Shown: positions 1 through 5,068 of the stretch, in pieces
How positions within the stretch are numbered: position 1 is the first letter of the stretch
Layout: every line of letters begins with the position of its first letter
Assembly: GCA_022360105.1 (NCBI GenBank)
Contig: JAKSDL010000947.1
Span: 1-5,751 of the forward strand
DNA: 5,751 nucleotides
Reading direction: 5' to 3'
Source of the DNA: Pseudomonadota bacterium
Lineage (GTDB): Bacteria; SAR324; XYD2-FULL-50-16; JAHJRI01
Translations under genes and position numbers: made by a program
Notes under the pieces: generated by a model
What the model was told of the DNA's origin: nothing
The model's input: the letters and a program-made list of their open reading frames with translations, nothing else
Databases searched by the model: none

Positions 1-133
1 AATTTTTATCAAACCACGCCCTGTTATCCGGAGGAAGTTTGCTTTATTATATCTGCCATTCCAATACTGCAGGACAGCAGATTTTTGATTTGAAATAAAA
101 AAACCCAATTCTCTGATGTAAAATCGCTAAATT

Positions 134-170
134 CAATAAAACTAAAGGTTGATATCGCTACAACTTTAGT
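134..170 (-). terminator. Probable intrinsic terminator of the flavodoxin gene
   Basis: Read on the minus strand, ACTAAAGTTG and CAACCTTTAGT form a 10-bp stem with one bulged C and a 9-nt loop (141-170), followed directly by TTTATTG. The hairpin begins 13 bp after the flavodoxin stop codon, where a Rho-independent terminator is expected. The stem is AT-rich and the T tract is interrupted by an A, so it may be weak. Nothing further that I recognise lies between here and the left edge (1-133). Confidence 0.45.
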
Positions 171-182
171 ATGAATTTGACG

Positions 183-722
183 TCATACCTGTCCTCTTTC
201 CCGCGCGACAGCTGCTTCAGGAATCAAAGCCTTGATTTGTTTCAGGATCGGGATGATAGAGGCAGGATTAACCAGATCGACATCTTTCATCATCTCTTTT
301 TTGACGATGGGATCATCGATCAAATCCTGTGCAATTTTCATCATCTGCTTGTGTTCGTTACTAAGTTCCCCATGAATCATTCGACCACCCAGGGGAAAAT
401 AGTTAATCCGTTCCCGGATAGTTTCCGGAAAGCTTGTTTTAAAGCCTTCCTGAAGCTTGGGATCGGAAGGAACTGCTCCTGAAGTAGTGAACAATACGAG
501 ATGTTTATATTGTAGCGTGGACCAGTTTTTAATGATCCAGTCTTTCAAGATTGGCTGGAACATCAGGACAGGACATCCCAGTACGACAACGTCAGCGTTT
601 TGCCATGCTGATGCGGCTGTTTGTTCCAGGTGAGAAGCTCTAAACCCGGTTTTTTCCGAAATCCATTCGGCATATTCCCTTGTCGAGCCATAAGTGGACA
701 GATAGACAATTGTGCCTTTCAT
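183..722 (-). CDS. Flavodoxin-domain protein, HemG-like
   Basis: This 179-residue protein appears to be a single flavodoxin fold that binds FMN and carries electrons. The N-terminal strand and phosphate loop are visible (residues 5-14, ending STYGST). Next come a second strand with GCPV at 49-52, a loop TTSGAVPSD at 79-87, and FPLGGRMIHGELS at 109-121. That last motif resembles the equivalent region of HemG-type menaquinone-dependent protoporphyrinogen dehydrogenases and related flavodoxin_5 proteins. There is no signal peptide or membrane helix, so it is probably cytoplasmic. The C-terminal tail beyond about 145 is of unknown role. The ATG start is preceded by CGGGG seven bases upstream. The gene lies 95 bp downstream of the sigma gene on the same strand and may belong to its regulon. 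The fold is well supported. A heme-synthesis role is only one possibility, because no other heme gene is nearby. Confidence 0.85.
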   Translation of the reverse strand: MKGTIVYLSTYGSTREYAEWISEKTGFRASHLEQTAASAWQNADVVVLGCPVLMFQPILKDWIIKNWSTLQYKHLVLFTTSGAVPSDPKLQEGFKTSFPETIRERINYFPLGGRMIHGELSNEHKQMMKIAQDLIDDPIVKKEMMKDVDLVNPASIIPILKQIKALIPEAAVARERGQV

Positions 723-770
723 ATTAATTCCCCGTGAAAAAATAACATCAAAAACTTTGAAAACTATTCT

Positions 771-801
771 TTAGAGGATTTCTGAAAGGAAAATGTTACA
801 G
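771..801 (-). promoter_or_regulatory. Possible ECF-type promoter of the flavodoxin gene
   Basis: On the minus strand CTGTAAC (801-795) is followed after 17 bases by CCTCTAA (777-771), about 48 bp before the flavodoxin ATG. A similar pair, CTGGAAT and CCTCTAA, lies upstream of the sigma gene. The GTAAC/GGAAT and TCTAA elements recall ECF promoter elements, but the spacing from GTAAC to TCTAA (19 bp) is longer than usual. This call rests on two sites only. Confidence 0.22.
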
Positions 802-817
802 CCTGAAATGCTTTTTT

Positions 818-1576
818 TTATTTTTGTGAGGAAGGGATTGATTTTACTTGGTATTTAATCATGGGAAATTGTTCGTAGATCGTTTCGATTGAAAGATCTC
901 TGTGTTTCAGGGATTCGTGAAGCTGTTTTTTGAAACTTGAATCGGGCATTCGTTTTTTGACTTCATCAATAATCTGGGGATATTTAGCCAGGACAAAACC
1001 CAGCTTGTTGGCACATTTACAGGAGTTGTTTTTGTTATGCCAGTAGCACTTATCCTTATAATGCGCTTTTAGCTGATCACGAGCCCTGTTTAAGCGGACC
1101 TTCACCACATTTTCCGAGATTTCAAGAATGGTTGCAATTTCCTGATAACTGAAATGAAACACATGGCGCAAAATGAACACCACCCTGCGTTCTTCCGAGA
1201 GTCTGTGGGTAACAAACAAGTGACACTTCTGTCTGATATCATTCACCAGGTCATCAATAATAAACTTCCCTTCTTCAGATTGAAGTTCAGGCAACAAATC
1301 AGCAGGAATGGGTTGATGATCCCTTTCTATCGTTTCATTCATGCTTTCCTGAATGACCTTGTTTTCCTTTTTGGCCAGTTTTAAAGCGCAATTCACGGCA
1401 ATGCGGTATATCCAGGTATAGACACCACTTTCACCCCGAAATTTTTCCAAATTGTTATGTACATTCAAAAACGTTTCCTGCACCGCATCTTCGGCCCGAT
1501 GATGGTCAAAAAGGATGTGGTAAGCAATATTATAAACTTTTTCTCCATATTGCCGCATTAAACTGTCTACATTCAT
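818..1576 (-). CDS. ECF-type sigma factor with Cys/His C-terminal extension
   Basis: This is a sigma-70 family factor of the extracytoplasmic-function type that directs RNA polymerase to a dedicated promoter set. Counting from the ATG at 1576, region 2 covers about residues 9-73. It contains YNIAYHIL, the RAEDAVQETF helix and the promoter-melting WIYRIAVN segment. Region 4 covers about 125-173, with the helix-turn-helix SYQEIATILEISENVVKVRL. After region 4 comes a tail of about 79 residues that opens with C-x2-H-x5-C-x-C (C177, H180, C186, C188). This resembles the CGLV-NP-NPCRC motif I recall from one ECF family and may bind metal or sense redox state. The frame stays open to a TTG at 1621. 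The ATG at 1576 is preferred because region 2 begins just after it, with GGAA eight bases upstream. No anti-sigma gene is adjacent. The downstream neighbour is the flavodoxin gene. Confidence 0.85.
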   Translation of the reverse strand: MNVDSLMRQYGEKVYNIAYHILFDHHRAEDAVQETFLNVHNNLEKFRGESGVYTWIYRIAVNCALKLAKKENKVIQESMNETIERDHQPIPADLLPELQSEEGKFIIDDLVNDIRQKCHLFVTHRLSEERRVVFILRHVFHFSYQEIATILEISENVVKVRLNRARDQLKAHYKDKCYWHNKNNSCKCANKLGFVLAKYPQIIDEVKKRMPDSSFKKQLHESLKHRDLSIETIYEQFPMIKYQVKSIPSSQK

Positions 1577-1636
1577 ATGAATCGTTCCAATCATGAAAGC
1601 ATACCGGGTATTGCCTGCCAAACAACTACCCCGTTG

Positions 1637-1669
1637 TTAGAGGTCCTTTGCAAAATCAAATAATTCCAG
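1637..1669 (-). promoter_or_regulatory. Possible autoregulated promoter of the sigma gene
   Basis: On the minus strand CTGGAAT (1669-1663) is followed by CCTCTAA (1643-1637). This matches the pair in front of the flavodoxin gene, apart from 2 bp more spacing. ECF sigma genes often transcribe themselves, so a shared motif is plausible. If real, transcription would start about 9 bp before the TTG but about 54 bp before the ATG at 1576, which favours the ATG start. The GGAAT-to-TCTAA spacing (21 bp) is longer than usual, so confidence is low. Confidence 0.2.
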
Positions 1670-1721
1670 CTGATTACTGATAAGTATGGAGCAACGCGGA
1701 AAAAATGTCATCCGTGCAATT

Positions 1722-1747
1722 AAATCGATTTCCCGGGAACTTGATTT
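1722..1747. promoter_or_regulatory. Near-palindromic 26-bp site between divergent genes
   Basis: The arms AAATCGATTTCCC and GGGAACTTGATTT are reverse complements at 11 of 13 positions. They meet without a spacer, and the central TTCCCGGGAA is a perfect 10-bp palindrome. The site lies between the sigma gene (minus) and the hemerythrin gene (plus), 95 bp before the hemerythrin ATG. That is a typical place for a dimeric regulator to act on one or both genes. The cognate protein is unknown. Confidence 0.35.
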
Positions 1748-1762
1748 GAATTTGCAAACCCT

Positions 1763-1792
1763 TTTGGGTGTTTTTTCAATATGATATCTTCG
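1763..1792 (+). promoter_or_regulatory. Possible Bacteroidota-type promoter of hemerythrin gene
   Basis: TTTG (1763-1766) and TATCTTCG (1785-1792) are separated by 18 bp. They resemble the Bacteroidota primary-sigma consensus TTTG / TAnnTTTG, with one mismatch in the second element and slightly short spacing. Transcription would begin near 1798, giving a leader of about 45 nt. An alternative reading of the same bases is a small ACCC-TTTT-GGGT hairpin followed by six T (1757-1776). The two readings compete. Confidence 0.28.
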
Positions 1793-1842
1793 CAGCTACA
1801 TTTCATTTTTTAAGGATAAAAAAGTAATCATCATGAGGTAAC

Positions 1843-2250
1843 ATGGCTTTGATAGAATGGTCCGACAGTCTAAGTGTTAATGTAACAGCATTTGATAATG
1901 AGCATCGTAAACTAATTGATATAATTAACGATCTTAATGATGCCATGAAAGAAGGAAAAAGCAACGTTGTTATGGGAGAAATTATCAGCAGGCTGATCGC
2001 TTACACAGGCAAGCATTTCAAATCAGAAGAACAGTGTTTCGCCCAATATGGCTACCCGGATGCTGAAGCTCACAGGAAAGAGCATGAAGAATTGGTGAAA
2101 AAAGTTGTTGAAATTCAGGAGCGATTTAATTCCGGACAAATGGCTTTATCCATCGAAATTATGAACTTCCTCAGAGACTGGCTTCGATCACATATAAAAA
2201 AGTCAGATAAAGCCTACACCGCATTCTTTAACGATAAAGGTCTCACCTGA
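1843..2250 (+). CDS. Bacteriohemerythrin, diiron oxygen-binding protein
   Basis: This 135-residue protein is a complete single-domain hemerythrin, a four-helix bundle that binds O2 reversibly at a non-heme diiron centre. All seven expected iron ligands are present at close to canonical spacing. H21 is in DNEHRKL, H58 and E62 are in KHFKSEE, H77 and H81 are in AHRKEH, and H117 and D122 are in HIKKSDK. The N-terminus (ALIEWSDSLSVNV) is typical of the family. There is no signal peptide or fused signalling domain, so it is a soluble cytoplasmic protein. It may store, deliver or buffer oxygen, or help handle nitric oxide. A short GAGG lies four bases before the ATG. The gene is transcribed alone, divergent from the sigma gene and convergent with the LuxR-type regulator. 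Confidence 0.95.
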   Translation: MALIEWSDSLSVNVTAFDNEHRKLIDIINDLNDAMKEGKSNVVMGEIISRLIAYTGKHFKSEEQCFAQYGYPDAEAHRKEHEELVKKVVEIQERFNSGQMALSIEIMNFLRDWLRSHIKKSDKAYTAFFNDKGLT

Positions 2251-2257
2251 AAAATCA

Positions 2258-3133
2258 TTAAACCGTATCTGTCATGATTGAATTCAGATAACTAACCAGA
2301 TTTACATCCTGGTGGGCGATACCAAGTTTTTTGCGAATCCTTTCCCGATGCCTGGCAACCGTAGCTGGCGAAATGTGCCTGAGCCGGGCAATATCCTTTG
2401 ATGACATTCCGGTTTTAATCATATTGCAGATCTGAATTTCCACCAGGGTGAGCCTGCTCAAAGCCCTGGAAAATTTCCTGGCAAAGGGTGACGTGATTTC
2501 TTCAAGGGTTTTTCTCAATAAATCTGTATAGGTCCGATCTTCAGGAGGCAATCTATTTTCGATTTCATGAACCAGGGGAATAATCAGGCGATCAATTTTC
2601 TGGGTAAGACGACTGCTAATCGCCTCTTTTTCGTCCTGCACTTTTGAAATCACCTCATGCAAGGCGATATTCATATTTTGCAGGGCATGTTGCTCCCGTT
2701 TTAGCTGCTTTGAGGTTCGGATCAATTCAAAGGCCCTTCCCAGGTTTTCTGCAATGTTATCAATCAATGCCCGTTCTTCTTTAAGGAACGGCCCTTCGTC
2801 ACTATCAGGCATTTGTTCGAGATAAAAAACTTCAACCTTTCCCAGGTTTTTGCCGTCAATATGTACATCTGCTTTCTGGACCCAATCGGGTTCACGAAAT
2901 TCGGGAGAATAATACGCGAACTCTTCAAATTGAATTCGAGCACAAGTGATATCCGGATACTGCCAGGAGGGAGGGATGATTTCAACGGTACCCTTCAAAA
3001 TGGCATCCATTGAATCGCCGGACCGCTGAATCAGGCTGGCGATCCCATACAAACAGGACAACTCCTTCACCCGTTCGCGGAGAAAATGTTCTATGGTGTC
3101 TTGTTGAGGGATCTTGCTTTTTTGCATGGACAT
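2258..3133 (-). CDS. GAF-like sensor, LuxR-type transcriptional regulator
   Basis: From the chosen ATG this is a 291-residue cytoplasmic one-component regulator. Residues about 13-135 form a GAF-like sensor module with the recognisable stretches RERVKELSCLYGIASLI, PPSWQYPDITCARI and DEGPFLKEERALIDNIAENLGR. I know this module from many histidine kinases and regulators; its ligand is unknown. A probable coiled coil follows (about 139-180). The C-terminus (about 228-275) is a LuxR/FixJ helix-turn-helix: LTLVEIQICNMIKTGMSSKDIA, then HISPATVARHRERIRKKLGI. There is no receiver domain and no phosphoacceptor site, so control is probably by ligand or partner binding. The frame stays open to a TTG at 3280, but that part overlaps repeats and lacks family resemblance, so ATG 3133 (or 3127) is preferred. 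The stop codon is 7 bp from that of the hemerythrin gene. No strong Shine-Dalgarno is visible. Confidence 0.85.
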   Translation of the reverse strand: MSMQKSKIPQQDTIEHFLRERVKELSCLYGIASLIQRSGDSMDAILKGTVEIIPPSWQYPDITCARIQFEEFAYYSPEFREPDWVQKADVHIDGKNLGKVEVFYLEQMPDSDEGPFLKEERALIDNIAENLGRAFELIRTSKQLKREQHALQNMNIALHEVISKVQDEKEAISSRLTQKIDRLIIPLVHEIENRLPPEDRTYTDLLRKTLEEITSPFARKFSRALSRLTLVEIQICNMIKTGMSSKDIARLRHISPATVARHRERIRKKLGIAHQDVNLVSYLNSIMTDTV

Positions 3134-3155
3134 ATCAAATTCACGTTCAGCTATG

Positions 3156-3287
3156 GCAGTTGTAGGATGGGCCGAAGCAGCCTGCCCATCAACCGGACTT
3201 GTCGTTTTGTGCACATTCACGTGGACGGTCACGAACACGAATGGGAGCAATTGTAGGATAGGTAACTCGTCACCGATCAACCGGACT
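3156..3287. repeat. Composite element: two diverged repeats around a hexamer tract
   Basis: Copy A (3156-3199) and copy B (3247-3287) both run GCA(G/A)TTGTAGGAT(G/A)GG, then a variable middle, then ATCAACCGGACT. The middle differs by 3 bp in length. Copy A contains a perfect 7-bp inverted repeat, GATGGGC / GCCCATC, with an 11-nt loop. Between the copies is a tract of degenerate hexamers ending in AC: GTGCAC, ATTCAC, GTGGAC, GGTCAC, GAACAC (3209-3238). The element sits 23 bp upstream of the regulator ATG. It looks like a dispersed intergenic repeat, but copy number elsewhere cannot be seen. Confidence 0.6.
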
Positions 3288-3317
3288 ATGCATTAATCCT
3301 TCAAAGCCATACAAGCT

Positions 3318-3342
3318 TATTGCCTATAATTTATAGGCAATA
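3318..3342. repeat. Perfect inverted repeat, 12-bp arms
   Basis: TATTGCCTATAA and TTATAGGCAATA are exact reverse complements separated by a single T. The near absence of a loop makes a dimeric protein-binding site more natural than an RNA hairpin. There is no T tract on either side, so a terminator is unlikely. It is 185 bp upstream of the LuxR-type regulator ATG and could be an operator for it. A partial echo, TCTAGGCA, follows at 3343-3350. Confidence 0.45.
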
Positions 3343-3406
3343 TCTAGGCAAAAATATCATACTGACTTTTCGGTGTAAAGAGTCGAGTCTATTAACGTGG
3401 TACAGA

Positions 3407-3446
3407 TGAATACTGCATAACTAATTCCATGAATATGCAGTATTCA
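3407..3446. repeat. Perfect inverted repeat, 13-bp arms, 14-nt loop
   Basis: TGAATACTGCATA (3407-3419) and TATGCAGTATTCA (3434-3446) are exact reverse complements around a 14-nt spacer. The arm sequence is unrelated to that of the dyad at 3318. No T tract follows on either strand. It could be a structured RNA stem, a recombination or protein-binding site, or part of a dispersed repeat. The sequence does not decide between these. Confidence 0.5.
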
Positions 3447-3750
3447 GGAAGCCGTGTCCGGCAATTCCAATTACGTTTCGCCTCCTAGCAAACAATTGAA
3501 TTGTAAATGATTCGCAATTATGAGAGGTTGCGGATTATGACCGATTGTCATCGATCATTCCCAACGACGCGGCTTCATCTCTTGCCGGTCCATTTATTTT
3601 AAACAAAGCTCCATTAATTCAAGACCTCACTTCTACCTGCGCCTCATCATTCTACCCACCGTCGGCATTCCGGGGATATTCAGCTGCAACAATCACAAGA
3701 GGTCAGCATGCTTTGCAAGCTAATTGAGAAACACTGGAAATCAAACGCTG

Positions 3751-4914
3751 TCAAACCCTTGCAATTATTTTCGGTCTTAACCACAAGGTAATCCACAGCA
3801 GCACCAGCAAGGCAAAGGCAAGATTGCCAATCAGTATGGCAAGCGATATGGTTGGGGTAGACTCGATGTACTGTCCCATCATCCAGGGCAAGCTCATTCC
3901 TCCGATTCCGGCTCCTATGAAGAAAAAGGAGGTAATTCTTCCTGTCAGTACCATGCGACGTTCCGCGAATGAAAGGGTGGTGGGAAAGACAGAGGCCATG
4001 AAAACTCCCACGCCTATTGTGCCAAATAGAAGAGCGTAATAGGAATCAGAGTACACCACAATAATCAACAGACTTCCCATAGTTCCCACAACACTGGAAA
4101 AGAGAATTTGCACGGGTTTAAACGTCAATGCCATCAATACGGAGATTAACCTTGCAATGGTAAATGCTCCCCAAAACGCGGATGTCAGATAAGCTGCAAC
4201 GGTTTTGTCCGCCAAACCTGACTGCAAAGCATAGGTATAAATCCACCCGCTAAAACCGGCTTCAGCTCCAACCCAGAGGAAAAAGAAAAGAATTACACTG
4301 CCAACCAATAACCAGTTTATGGAGCCATTTTCATATTTTTCATTCGCCTGTTTTGGGGAGGGGCTGGGAATTAGAAAGACCAATACCGCCAAAGGCAAAA
4401 TGATTGCCGACAAAACCCAATAAGACCAGGAGAAATTGTTGTTAATTTTAACCACCTGGGCGACCAGAAAAGGAGCCAGAAATCCACCCACACCAAAAAA
4501 GAAATGGAGCCCGTTCATGTAAGAACTGACTTTATCCCTGTGAATCCATACCAGTAGGGTATTTCCCCCAACATCGACAACACTTTCCGTGATTCCCAAC
4601 AATAAAATCACAAATATCAACACTCCCAGAAATTCCAGTTGTGGTATCAACGCGAGAAACAAAGCGGTCGCTATGAGCATCCCCCCCATAACAGGGTGCC
4701 CTTTGACTTCATCATATATCCTGCCACCCAGGTAGGCGCCGATCAGATAGCCTAATGCACGAGCCGTAAACAAAAAACTTAAATGACTGATCGGGCTGCG
4801 GGTGTTTCTTGCCAGATCAGGCAATGTAGGCCCTAAAATAGCGACACACATACCGATAACGATAAACGCCAGATAGTAGGCACTTGTTTTAACCAATTTT
4901 CCGTCTACAGACAT
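3751..4914 (-). CDS. MFS transporter, MFSD4/NaGLT1-like, probable sugar uptake
   Basis: This 387-residue inner-membrane protein has about 12 hydrophobic helices in two sets of six, separated by a polar loop (about 184-199). The N-terminal half carries LGPTLPDLARNT (28-38) after helix 1 and FLFTARALGYLIGAYLGGRIYD (48-68), a variant of the MFS loop 2-3 motif. DVGGNTLLVW (114-123) and LHFFFGVGGFLAPFL (136-150) follow. This pattern recalls the MFSD4/sodium-dependent glucose transporter 1 group, related to sugar symporters. The substrate cannot be read from sequence. The gene follows a LacI-family regulator on the same strand with a LacI-type operator between them, which supports regulated sugar uptake. 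The ATG start has no clear Shine-Dalgarno. No catabolic enzyme lies immediately downstream, which is unusual for a sugar operon and leaves the pathway unknown. Confidence 0.85.
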   Translation of the reverse strand: MSVDGKLVKTSAYYLAFIVIGMCVAILGPTLPDLARNTRSPISHLSFLFTARALGYLIGAYLGGRIYDEVKGHPVMGGMLIATALFLALIPQLEFLGVLIFVILLLGITESVVDVGGNTLLVWIHRDKVSSYMNGLHFFFGVGGFLAPFLVAQVVKINNNFSWSYWVLSAIILPLAVLVFLIPSPSPKQANEKYENGSINWLLVGSVILFFFLWVGAEAGFSGWIYTYALQSGLADKTVAAYLTSAFWGAFTIARLISVLMALTFKPVQILFSSVVGTMGSLLIIVVYSDSYYALLFGTIGVGVFMASVFPTTLSFAERRMVLTGRITSFFFIGAGIGGMSLPWMMGQYIESTPTISLAILIGNLAFALLVLLWITLWLRPKIIARV

Positions 4915-4952
4915 TTCAGATTTTAGATTTATGACCTAAGATTTACAGGGTG

Positions 4953-4969
4953 TGAAAGCTACGCTTTCA
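4953..4969. promoter_or_regulatory. Inverted repeat in the transporter leader
   Basis: TGAAAGC and GCTTTCA are exact reverse complements around TAC. The dyad lies 39 bp before the transporter ATG. The arms resemble half-sites of CcpA/LacI-type operators, but the 3-bp spacer is not typical of them. It could be a second operator or a short RNA hairpin in the leader. No T tract follows. Confidence 0.35.
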
Positions 4970-4978
4970 AATAAAAAA

Positions 4979-5007
4979 CTTATTGATGTTTACACTTTAT
5001 CAGCCAA
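4979..5007 (-). promoter_or_regulatory. Possible promoter of the transporter gene
   Basis: On the minus strand TTGGCT (5007-5002) and AATAAG (4984-4979) are separated by 17 bp. Each matches 4 of 6 positions of the general -35 and -10 consensus. Transcription would start near 4972, so the 4953 dyad would lie at the start of the message and the 5038 operator about 70 bp upstream. A weaker alternative is TTGATT at 5056-5051, which would place the operator between -35 and -10. Neither is strong. Confidence 0.22.
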
Positions 5008-5008
5008 C

Positions 5009-5034
5009 CGCTAATGGCTGGTCGCTAATAGCTG
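5009..5034. repeat. Short tandem direct repeat CGCTAATRGCTG
   Basis: CGCTAATGGCTG (5009-5020) and CGCTAATAGCTG (5023-5034) match at 11 of 12 positions with a 14-bp period. CAGCCA (5001-5006) and TGGCTG (5015-5020) also form a 6-bp inverted repeat. The repeats sit between the operator palindrome and the putative promoter. They could bind a regulator or be simple intergenic repeat sequence. Confidence 0.4.
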
Positions 5035-5037
5035 TAA

Positions 5038-5051
5038 TGCAACCGGTTGCA
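5038..5051. promoter_or_regulatory. LacI-family operator palindrome
   Basis: TGCAACCGGTTGCA is a perfect 14-bp palindrome with a central CG step. That is the architecture of operators bound by LacI-family dimers, whose hinge helices insert at the central CG. It lies 17 bp after the stop codon of the LacI-family gene and 123 bp before the transporter ATG. The natural inference is that the regulator controls the transporter through this site. Confidence 0.6.
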
Positions 5052-5068
5052 ATCAAGCTCAAAAAAAC

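Larger units (their letters stand above)
3288..3750. other. Non-coding stretch rich in inverted repeats
   Basis: These 463 bp contain no convincing gene. The first part (3318-3504) holds five inverted repeats, the strongest listed separately. The weaker ones are GACTTTT / AAAGAGTC with one bulge (3364-3384), GGAAGCCG / CGGCAATTCC with a 2-nt bulge (3447-3468), and ACAATT-G-AATTGT (3492-3504). The second part (3505-3750) holds only an open frame of 60 codons (3545-3727, plus strand) with a TTG start and no ribosome binding site; I do not recognise its product. I see no obvious terminator for the transporter gene that ends at 3751. Confidence 0.5.

Noticed and set aside
46..51. Perfect TATAAT on the minus strand near the left edge.
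   Set aside because: No -35 element at a suitable distance and no gene visible downstream within the window; AT-rich sequence yields such hexamers by chance.
1154..1384. Plus-strand open frame of 76 codons.
   Set aside because: It lies entirely antisense to the well-supported sigma factor gene and has no recognisable product or ribosome site.
1757..1776. ACCC-TTTT-GGGT hairpin followed by six T, resembling a plus-strand terminator.
   Set aside because: The stem is only 4 bp and no plus-strand gene lies upstream. The same bases fit a promoter for the hemerythrin gene at least as well.
3134..3280. N-terminal extension of the LuxR-type regulator to a TTG at 3280 (49 extra residues).
   Set aside because: The extension is encoded by the repeat element and hexamer tract, has no family resemblance, and needs a TTG start. 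The conserved sensor module begins shortly after ATG 3133.
3318..3446. Integron attC-like sites, given the paired dyads.
   Set aside because: No GTTRRRY/RYYYAAC core sites pair across the dyads and no integrase or cassette gene is visible.
3454..3486. Perfect AGGAGG on the minus strand (3486-3481) followed by a TTG-initiated frame of 8 codons, as a possible leader peptide.
   Set aside because: The spacing to TTG is long, the frame is tiny, and it ends within the inverted-repeat cluster with no gene directly downstream.
3545..3727. Small plus-strand gene of 60 codons.
   Set aside because: It has only a TTG start, no ribosome binding site and no recognised product. It is mentioned as a possible remnant but not called as a gene.
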